Positions 1 through 6,183 of a DNA stretch of 14,278 nt are shown one piece after another. Positions within the stretch are counted from its first letter, which is position 1; every line of letters begins with the position of its first letter. Below the pieces are notes generated by a model. That model made no database searches. It saw only the letters and a program-made list of their open reading frames with translations, and was not told where the DNA came from. The DNA is from Fusobacteriota bacterium (GTDB lineage: Bacteria; Fusobacteriota; Fusobacteriia; Fusobacteriales; Fusobacteriaceae). The position numbers were made by a program, and so were the translations under genes. The stretch spans positions 1-14,278 of the forward strand of contig JAEWEF010000063.1 of assembly GCA_023389595.1 (NCBI GenBank), written 5' to 3'.

Positions 1-800
1 TATATTTCAAGTTTATTTAATATATCTATTTTTCTATCTGTTAATGTTTCTCCTGTTTTTGCTACTAATGTTCCAGCTTTTATTTCTATATACTGATCCT
101 TAACTTGCGAAACTTTACCCTCTATAAAAGTTCTAGTTCTATCTATATCGTATATATAATTTGGTGAAATAAAAGTGTCCATTATTTCTTTCTCTATTTC
201 TCCAATATCAGAAATTATATCATTGTAAATTTTAGGATATCTAATGAAATTAGATTCCTTATATACTCCTTCTAAATATATTTCACTTATATTTGATGAA
301 ACTCTTTCTTTCATTTTCAATATCTCTGATTCGCTAAGAGATAAAATTGAACGAACTAAATTTTCAGAAACTCTTTTTCCTGTAGTTTTTTCTAAAAAAC
401 TATAATCAAAAGCTTTAATTTTATTTTCTTTCATTAACAATATATCTTCAAAAAATCTATTCAAAGCAGACGTGTAAATTTCTTCAGTATCAGATGAATA
501 AATATATTTTTTCTCAGAATTTGCTATCATATCTTCTATAATTTTTTCTTTTGCCTCTTTATCTCTGTATATAATAGTTTTTGGTGCATAAATATCTTCC
601 CTTACTATATCTCCTCTAGTATAATTATTAGATCTGTATAAATAAGGAACTTTAGCAGATAAAACTATTAAAAAGATTATTAAAAGATAATAAATTATTC
701 TCGATTTTATTAAATACTCTTCTGAAGATATTTCTGAAGTTATTTCTTTTTTATCTCTTTTAACTTCAACTTTGTATCCAAAAAAATTAAATTTTTTCAT
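1..800 (-). CDS. pgpH: PgpH/YqfF-type 7TM-HD c-di-AMP phosphodiesterase, N-terminal part (3' end outside window)
   Basis: Reading the minus strand from the ATG at 798-800 gives 266 open codons running off the window start. A GGAG ribosome binding site lies at 807-810. The translated part has a charged N-terminus, one membrane segment (about residues 34-50), then an extracytoplasmic domain. Its start (GDIVREDIYAPKTIIYRD) and its end (EIKAGTLVAKTGETLTDRKI) match the 7TMR-HDED domain of PgpH/YqfF proteins. Known family members carry seven further membrane helices and a cytoplasmic HD domain that hydrolyses the second messenger c-di-AMP; those parts would lie beyond the window, so catalytic residues cannot be checked. 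It starts 14 nt after the dinG stop and is probably cotranscribed with it. Family assignment is from the extracytoplasmic domain only, but the pattern is characteristic. Confidence 0.85.
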   Translation of the reverse strand, partial: MKKFNFFGYKVEVKRDKKEITSEISSEEYLIKSRIIYYLLIIFLIVLSAKVPYLYRSNNYTRGDIVREDIYAPKTIIYRDKEAKEKIIEDMIANSEKKYIYSSDTEEIYTSALNRFFEDILLMKENKIKAFDYSFLEKTTGKRVSENLVRSILSLSESEILKMKERVSSNISEIYLEGVYKESNFIRYPKIYNDIISDIGEIEKEIMDTFISPNYIYDIDRTRTFIEGKVSQVKDQYIEIKAGTLVAKTGETLTDRKIDILNKLEI

Positions 801-814
801 AATTATCTCCAATT

Positions 815-3262
815 CTAATATATACAATCAATTATTTCTTTTTTTGAAATTTTATTTATATTTGAAACTGGTATACTCTTTATAAAAAATTTACCATATT
901 CTTTATTTATTATTCTATTGTCTAATATAACTATATTCCCTGTATCATCTTTTTTTCTTATCAATCTTCCTATTCCCTGTTTAAATTTAATAACGGCTTC
1001 AGGAATTTGATATTCAAAAAATGAATTTTTACCATTTTCTTCTAACTTTATAGATTTTGCATGAACTATGGGATCGGTTGGAACTAAAAATGGTAATTTA
1101 ACAATTATAACAGTGCTAAGATTTTCTCCCTGTACGTCAACTCCCTCCCAAAAAGATGAAGTTGCAAACAAAACGGGTTTATTCATAATTTTAAATTTTT
1201 CAACTATTCTGCTTCTAGGCATACTACCATGTAATAATACTTCTATTCCATGTGATCTTAATTTATTACTCACATTGTAATAAACTTGGTTTAACAAACT
1301 GTATGATGTAAACAATATAAATGTTCTGCCCCCTAATTTAACTAAAAGTTTTTCAATGAAATTGCTTATGTCTTTTATATAATCGAAACTATTTTGATTA
1401 TTTCCTATATCACACGGTATAAAAACTTTCATCTGTTTTTCGTAGTTAAACGGTGAACTTATCATAGCCTCCAAACATTTTTCATCAGTTAATCCGATAG
1501 AATTTTTAAAGTAAGAAAAATCATCATTTACTGATAGAGTTGCAGAAGTAAATATTATTCTATTCAATTTACTAAATAACGACTCTATCATATTACTAGA
1601 TATATCTAACGGAGCAGCTGTTAAGGATACATTAGTTTTTTTGGAATTAACAGTTATCCAGTAAACATAATCTTCCTCATTAAACAAATGAATTTGATTG
1701 AATGTATTAATAAAGTTTTTTATCATATTTATATGATTAGAAAAATTTATTAATTCTATATTATTTTTATTTTCAACTGAAATTAACTTATGAAGATCTT
1801 TCAAACTCTTATGAAATTCATCTAACGCTTTTAAAAATTCATTCTTTTTCTCTCTCACTTCAGAAAAAAATTCTGACTTTAACATATCAAAAGCCGTAAC
1901 GGTTTTTTTTATTTCACTTTCTTCTCCATTATCAACTATATGTTTCAAACTATCAAAATATATATTTGCTAATGAAACTATATTGCCGTAACTATATTTT
2001 ATTAAATTTATTAAATCGTTATATTCTTCATCTTGAGATATTTCATTGTTTTTAAACTCATTCTGAATACGAGTTATAACTGATTTTTGTTTTCTTCTAT
2101 TTTTACTTTCGTTGTATATTCTGTTTAACAATCTTATAAAACTCAACCTTGAAATTTCAAAAGAAAAATAATTTCTAGCAACACTTTCTATATTATGAGC
2201 CTCATCAAATATTAGCGTTCTATATTTAGGCAGTATTAAATAATCTGAATCAAAATCAACTTCTGATCTTAAATTTAGATCCGCAAAGAATATGTGATGA
2301 TTAGATATTATTATATCAGACTCAAACTTTTCTTTTCTAGCTTTGAAAAAAAAGCAGTCTTCCCTATGTTTACAAGATTTACCTATACAAAACTCCGTTG
2401 AACTTTGAATATTTTCCCAAACTTCATAACTAACCTCAAAAGGCAATTCTGATTTATCTCCAGTCTCAGTTCTAACTCCCCAATAGTTTATATGATGAAC
2501 CTGTTCCTTTTGTTCATTAGTATAATTTTCTAAAGATATTCCTCCGTTTAAAATATTTTCGTGAAATAATCTGTTACACATATAATTATTTCTTCCCTTA
2601 ATTAAAGAATAAGAAAAATCAATATCCATAACTTCTTTCAACATTGGAAGGTCTTTAAATAAAATTTGCTCCTGTAAATTTATTGTATTGGTAGCTATAA
2701 CTACTTTTTGTTTGTTTTCTATCGCCCAAAGTATAGACGGCAATAAATATCCTATGGTTTTCCCAGTACCCGTTCCAGCTTCTATAATAGACTTAATATC
2801 ATCATTAAGAGATTCTTCGACCGTCTTTGCCATATCATATTGTTCTTGTCTATATTCAAAATTTTTCAATTTTTTAGACAAAATCCCATTCTCTCTAAAA
2901 TAATCATCTATATTTATAGTTTGAAAACTGTTATCGAGTATCAAATTAATATTATCTAAATTAAAATCTGTTAATGCATAAATAATTCTAACTTTATCTT
3001 CAATTTTTTTTAGAAAATTTATTTCTTCATCGTTTGGAAATGATCTTCCTCTTTTGCATACTCTTACTAAAAAATCTCCGTTATTTATAATTTCTTTTAT
3101 ATCTTCTATTTTATTTTTTTTATATAAAGATAAAAAAGAAAATGAAATTATATTTTTATCTAACGTATTACATTTTATAAAAAAAGATTTTTCATTATTT
3201 TCTGCTATAACAATTTTAAGTTTTTGTTTTACACTATCTGAAAAATTATACTTAACCTTCAT
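815..3262 (-). CDS. dinG: DinG-family Fe-S superfamily 2 DNA helicase
   Basis: An 815-residue XPD/DinG-type helicase, expected to unwind DNA 5'-3' and resolve repair intermediates or R-loops in the cytoplasm. Visible motifs: Walker A AGTGTGKT at 162-169, four Fe-S cysteines C229, C292, C297 and C303, the DEAH box at 353-356, the ATSSFWEGVD motif, and QGIGRLIR (motif VI) at 762-769. The first ~130 residues are short and show no DEDD exonuclease motifs, so this is not the exonuclease-fused DinG known from Bacillus-type bacteria; their role is unknown. The ATG at 3260-3262 is preceded by AGGA overlapping the msrAB stop codon, which supports this start and translational coupling. It belongs to the lgt-msrAB-dinG-pgpH block. 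Family assignment is firm; the exact cellular role is inferred from the family. Confidence 0.93.
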   Translation of the reverse strand: MKVKYNFSDSVKQKLKIVIAENNEKSFFIKCNTLDKNIISFSFLSLYKKNKIEDIKEIINNGDFLVRVCKRGRSFPNDEEINFLKKIEDKVRIIYALTDFNLDNINLILDNSFQTINIDDYFRENGILSKKLKNFEYRQEQYDMAKTVEESLNDDIKSIIEAGTGTGKTIGYLLPSILWAIENKQKVVIATNTINLQEQILFKDLPMLKEVMDIDFSYSLIKGRNNYMCNRLFHENILNGGISLENYTNEQKEQVHHINYWGVRTETGDKSELPFEVSYEVWENIQSSTEFCIGKSCKHREDCFFFKARKEKFESDIIISNHHIFFADLNLRSEVDFDSDYLILPKYRTLIFDEAHNIESVARNYFSFEISRLSFIRLLNRIYNESKNRRKQKSVITRIQNEFKNNEISQDEEYNDLINLIKYSYGNIVSLANIYFDSLKHIVDNGEESEIKKTVTAFDMLKSEFFSEVREKKNEFLKALDEFHKSLKDLHKLISVENKNNIELINFSNHINMIKNFINTFNQIHLFNEEDYVYWITVNSKKTNVSLTAAPLDISSNMIESLFSKLNRIIFTSATLSVNDDFSYFKNSIGLTDEKCLEAMISSPFNYEKQMKVFIPCDIGNNQNSFDYIKDISNFIEKLLVKLGGRTFILFTSYSLLNQVYYNVSNKLRSHGIEVLLHGSMPRSRIVEKFKIMNKPVLFATSSFWEGVDVQGENLSTVIIVKLPFLVPTDPIVHAKSIKLEENGKNSFFEYQIPEAVIKFKQGIGRLIRKKDDTGNIVILDNRIINKEYGKFFIKSIPVSNINKISKKEIIDCIY

Positions 3263-3269
3263 ATTTTTC

Positions 3270-4211
3270 CTATTTCAAATATTTTATATATTTTTCATAT
3301 CCTTGTTCTTTCATTTTAGCTTTAGGTATGAATTCTAAAACTGCTCCATTTATACAATATCTAAGTCCTCCTTTTTCAACGGGACCGTCTTCAAACACAT
3401 GCCCTAAATGTATATCTGCAACTCTCGATCTTACTTCTACTCTATTCATACCGTGTGAAGTATCTTTATAATATAAAATTACATCAGGATCTATTGGTTT
3501 TGTAAAACTTGGCCATCCACATGCACAGAAAAATTTATCAGAAGATAAAAATAAAGGTTCTCCACTAACTATATCTACATAAATACCTTCATCGTCAAAA
3601 TCATAGTAAGAACTTGAATAAGGTTTCTCTGTTGCATTATGAAAAGCAACATCTTCTTGAAGTTTTGTAAATTCTCTATTTTTAATAGAATAAAAATTAG
3701 GATCGACAATTTTATTTTTAGCTTTATCAAATTTACTAATATTAATATGACAATATCCTCCACTATTTTTATTTAAATAGTCTTGATGATACTCTTCTGC
3801 TTCATAAAAATTTTGTAATTTTACTATCTCAGTTTTAATATTATTATCATATTGTTGAGATATTTTTTCAAAAAATGTTTTTATAGTTTGATAATCATTA
3901 TCATCAGTATAATAAACACCTGTCCTATATTGTACTCCTATATCATTTCCCTGTCTATTCAAAAGTGTTGGATCTATAATATCCAAAAACATATCCAACA
4001 AAAATTTCAACGTTATACTATTCTCGTCATATTTAACTCTAACTGTTTCTGCATGTCCAGTGTTATCACGGCAAACTTCTTCGTATGTTGGATTTTCAGT
4101 TTTTCCATTTGCGTAACCAACGGCAGTTTCTAAAACTCCATCTATTTGTTTAAAATAATGTTCTACTCCCCAGAAACATCCTCCAGCAAAGTAAATTTCT
4201 TTAATTTTCAT
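3270..4211 (-). CDS. msrAB: Fused peptide methionine sulfoxide reductase MsrA-MsrB
   Basis: A 313-residue two-domain enzyme that reduces both epimers of methionine sulfoxide in proteins. MsrA domain, about 1-160: catalytic GCFWG with C12, GHAE at 52-55, and a candidate resolving cysteine C154 in GGYC. MsrB domain, about 175-313: CGWPSF at 231-236, HLGHVF, and the catalytic RYCING with C286. No signal peptide is present, so it should be cytoplasmic, unlike secreted PilB-type fusions. The usual zinc-binding CxxC pair of many MsrB proteins is missing (the first position reads VDIVSGEPLF), so this is a zinc-free MsrB; a C-A-C pair (C229, C231) could take part in thiol exchange. The ATG overlaps the end of lgt by 11 nt, with GGAAGAGG upstream inside lgt, so translation is probably coupled. 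Confidence 0.95.
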   Translation of the reverse strand: MKIKEIYFAGGCFWGVEHYFKQIDGVLETAVGYANGKTENPTYEEVCRDNTGHAETVRVKYDENSITLKFLLDMFLDIIDPTLLNRQGNDIGVQYRTGVYYTDDNDYQTIKTFFEKISQQYDNNIKTEIVKLQNFYEAEEYHQDYLNKNSGGYCHINISKFDKAKNKIVDPNFYSIKNREFTKLQEDVAFHNATEKPYSSSYYDFDDEGIYVDIVSGEPLFLSSDKFFCACGWPSFTKPIDPDVILYYKDTSHGMNRVEVRSRVADIHLGHVFEDGPVEKGGLRYCINGAVLEFIPKAKMKEQGYEKYIKYLK

Positions 4212-5073
4212 TTTTACCTCTTCCTGTTATTAAAATTCCAAAACAACCTATTATTATTAAAATTAAACTAATAACGTGCGGTGCTCTAAATCCAAAAAAC
4301 ATTAAATCTTCAGCTCTAAAAAAACTCACAAAAATTCTGTTGATAGAGTATATTACTATATACCAAAAAGATACGTATCCCGGTTTTACTCCCTTAATCT
4401 TTCTTATAAATAACAATAAAATTAAAAATCCTATTAAATTTAATAAAAGTTCGTATATCATTGCAGGATGTAAAAGTAAATTTGGAAATTCATTTCCAGC
4501 CGGTGACCCTTTTGGGAAAACAATTCCCCAAGGAACTAACTGAGGAAAGTTTAATTTATCATTTAAAGGTAAAGTTTGATAATAACTATACCACTCATAA
4601 AATTTGGGTTTTAAACTAAATATAACATTAAAAGGAGTGAAAGTTGGAACTCCGTGAATTTCTCCGTTCATAAAGTTTCCTATTCTTCCTATAGCTTGTC
4701 CTAAAAGCAATGGAATACAAGCTATGTCAGTTAAATCCCATACATTAACTTTATTTTTTTTAGCATATATATACGTTCCTATAAACCCGCCAATAATTCC
4801 ACCATGTATTGCTATTCCACCATGCCACACTGCAAATATTTCTAATAAATTATTAGCATATCTATCAAGGTTAAATAAAACATAGTATAGTCTCCCACCA
4901 ATCAATCCAGAAATTATAGCTACAAAAGCATAATTTTCTATTAATGATTCATCTATATTTTTTTCTTTGCATAATTTTTTTGCTATAAATAATCCCAATA
5001 AAAAAGATATTGCGTACATCATTCCATAATATCTTATTTCGATAGAACCAATCTTTAAGAATACTGGATTCAT
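4201..5073 (-). CDS. lgt: Phosphatidylglycerol-prolipoprotein diacylglyceryl transferase
   Basis: A 290-residue polytopic inner-membrane enzyme that transfers diacylglycerol to the lipobox cysteine of prolipoproteins, the first step of lipoprotein maturation. The sequence shows about seven hydrophobic segments, the HGG motifs at 84-86 and 90-92 (WHGGIAIHGG), and the Lgt signature GRIGNFMNGEIHG at 129-141, which holds the essential arginine and asparagine region. Length is normal for the family. A strong AGGAGGT ribosome binding site precedes the ATG, and an extended -10 promoter lies about 20 bp further upstream, so it probably heads the lgt-msrAB-dinG-pgpH transcript. Its last 11 nt overlap msrAB. 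It is the housekeeping gene next to the accessory region that begins at about 5241. Confidence 0.96.
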   Translation of the reverse strand: MNPVFLKIGSIEIRYYGMMYAISFLLGLFIAKKLCKEKNIDESLIENYAFVAIISGLIGGRLYYVLFNLDRYANNLLEIFAVWHGGIAIHGGIIGGFIGTYIYAKKNKVNVWDLTDIACIPLLLGQAIGRIGNFMNGEIHGVPTFTPFNVIFSLKPKFYEWYSYYQTLPLNDKLNFPQLVPWGIVFPKGSPAGNEFPNLLLHPAMIYELLLNLIGFLILLLFIRKIKGVKPGYVSFWYIVIYSINRIFVSFFRAEDLMFFGFRAPHVISLILIIIGCFGILITGRGKNEN

Positions 5074-5094
5074 TTTTACCTCCTTATTTTATTA

Positions 5095-5103
5095 ATTATA
5101 ACA
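5095..5103 (-). promoter_or_regulatory. Extended -10 promoter of lgt
   Basis: On the minus strand the sequence reads TGTTATAAT, a perfect TATAAT preceded by the TG dinucleotide of extended -10 promoters, about 20 bp before the lgt start codon. No good -35 hexamer is visible at 16-18 bp, which is tolerated by extended -10 promoters. It would drive the lgt operon independently of the accessory genes upstream. Confidence 0.55.
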
Positions 5104-5240
5104 AAAATAAATACAATATTTCCCCTTTAGTTTTCAATGTATTTTAACATTTATGTATCTATTATGCAACTATTAGTATTATTTTTCAAAATAACAACAA
5201 CATATTAATTTGTTTTATTTCTCTATTATTTTATCCTTTT
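5104..5240. other. Intergenic junction between housekeeping block and accessory region
   Basis: About 140 bp without a convincing gene. It separates the lgt promoter from the first 19-bp palindrome and the tagged winged-helix gene. I see no tRNA, no integrase site, no long direct repeat and no T-rich terminator. If the accessory region is an integrated element, an end could lie here, but no attachment core can be recognised from one end alone. Confidence 0.4.
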
Positions 5241-5259
5241 AGGTAACAAGTTGTTACCT
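5241..5259. repeat. 19-bp palindrome, copy 1
   Basis: Perfect inverted repeat of 9 bp arms with a 1-bp centre (plus strand AGGTAACAAGTTGTTACCT). It overlaps the last Arg codon and TAA stop of the winged-helix gene (stop 5254-5256). Unlike copies 2-5, no element gene follows within 100 bp; lgt starts 167 bp downstream. Arms are identical to the other four copies. Confidence 0.9.
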
Positions 5260-6045
5260 ACCTAAATCATTACTATTACTTTTGTTGTTAATTTTATCTA
5301 GAAAAGGATTTTGTTTATCTGTTAATTCTTGAGGTTCTATTTGATTTGTTTGATTTAAATCTTTTCTTAAAATTTGATTGTACATAACTGCAAAATATTC
5401 AACATTATCTGTAAAAATTTTTCTACTATTTACCTTTATTACTTCTCCGTCTTTTTCAATTTCATAAGGTTTTTCTAAAGGAACACTTAATTCATATAAC
5501 ATTTTTTTATCTTTTAAAGAATTTATTGCTTCATCAATTTTTTCTATAGGTGTTTTTGAAAGTTTACTTATTTTACTTTTAGGAATTTCGCAGAAAGCTT
5601 TATTTTCTTTAGCAAAATTAACAAAAGCCATAATTCCAATTTCTTCCCCAGTTAAATCTCTAAAATCTGCAAAGTTTCCTCCTATTCTTTCTATATTTTT
5701 TAATAATCTATGCTCATAATTTTTTTCTAATTGTTTTAAATCTTCTATAAATTTTTCTTTATCTGTGTATATCCTTTTTGCTTTATGAATTTCTCCAGTA
5801 TTTAAATCAATAGATTTTATATTGTGTGCTTCTTTATAAAAAATTTTACCATCTTTAAGAAGATTAGAAAATGCTTTTTGTGTTTCTCTCGATGATAACC
5901 CTATATTTTCTCCTATTTTAGAAATACTTCTTGTTGTATAAAATCTTTCATCTTCATTTATAGCTTTTAATCTTTCATTCTTACTATTAATTACTGCATT
6001 TATACTATCTAATAATATACTTTCATGTTTTAATTCTTGTTCCAT
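5254..6045 (-). CDS. Protein with two winged-helix-like segments and NDLGR C-terminal tail
   Basis: A 263-residue soluble, charged protein that I cannot assign to a named family. Two segments look like winged-helix units: about 37-72 (TTRSISKIGENIGLSSRETQ followed by a KDGKIFY wing) and about 157-190 (IPKSKISKLSKTPIEKIDEA followed by a KDKKMLYEL wing). A helical, charged linker lies between them. This suggests a DNA-binding regulator or replication/partition accessory protein, by inference. The start has AGGAGG at 6055-6060, and a long hairpin stands just before that. The last 18 residues, NPFLDKINNKSNSNDLGR, align without gaps with the ends of the 87-aa protein and the primase. The final Arg codon and stop lie inside palindrome copy 1. 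It is the last accessory gene before lgt. Confidence 0.75.
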   Translation of the reverse strand: MEQELKHESILLDSINAVINSKNERLKAINEDERFYTTRSISKIGENIGLSSRETQKAFSNLLKDGKIFYKEAHNIKSIDLNTGEIHKAKRIYTDKEKFIEDLKQLEKNYEHRLLKNIERIGGNFADFRDLTGEEIGIMAFVNFAKENKAFCEIPKSKISKLSKTPIEKIDEAINSLKDKKMLYELSVPLEKPYEIEKDGEVIKVNSRKIFTDNVEYFAVMYNQILRKDLNQTNQIEPQELTDKQNPFLDKINNKSNSNDLGR

Positions 6046-6067
6046 ATTTTATTTCCTCCTTTTTAGA

Positions 6068-6107
6068 GGGTTAAGGATAAAGAGTGAAAACTCTATACCC
6101 TTAACCC
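6068..6107 (-). promoter_or_regulatory. Long leader hairpin before the winged-helix gene
   Basis: Two 17-nt arms around a 6-nt loop; on the minus strand the left arm is GGGTTAAGGGTATAGAG and only one true mismatch and one G-T wobble interrupt pairing. The 3' arm ends about 8 nt before the AGGAGG site of the gene starting at 6045. No T-run follows, so it is unlikely to be a simple terminator. An RNA element controlling translation or stability, or a protein-binding site, would fit. Confidence 0.6.
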
Positions 6108-6164
6108 GATAACAATAACAATACAACTTAATAGTTGTTTATATTTTTTATATTACTAATAGTT

Positions 6165-6180
6165 AAAAAAGTAGTTTTTT
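6165..6180 (-). terminator. Weak A/T-only hairpin after the adhesin gene
   Basis: A6-loop-T6 inverted repeat 4 bp after the adhesin stop codon. On the minus strand it ends in six T residues. The stem has no G-C pairs, so termination efficiency is doubtful; a nearby second small inverted repeat (ACAACT-TAAT-AGTTGT, 6123-6138) may contribute. Confidence 0.25.
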
Positions 6181-6183
6181 ATA

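Noticed and set aside
2688..3338. Plus-strand open frames opposite dinG, msrAB, the adhesin, trbL and the VirB5-like gene
   Set aside because: They lie fully opposite strong minus-strand genes, lack ribosome binding sites and give low-complexity Ser/Phe/Ile-rich proteins typical of antisense shadows in AT-rich DNA.
5180..5210. A decayed copy of the leader module downstream of palindrome copy 1
   Set aside because: A TATGTT...GTTAT pattern is visible, but the spacing to the palindrome is about 60 rather than 40 bp and the AAAGAC part is missing.
5241..5259. The palindrome as an intrinsic terminator
   Set aside because: No T-run follows on either strand in any copy, and most copies stand directly before promoters or ribosome binding sites. 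An additional RNA role cannot be excluded.
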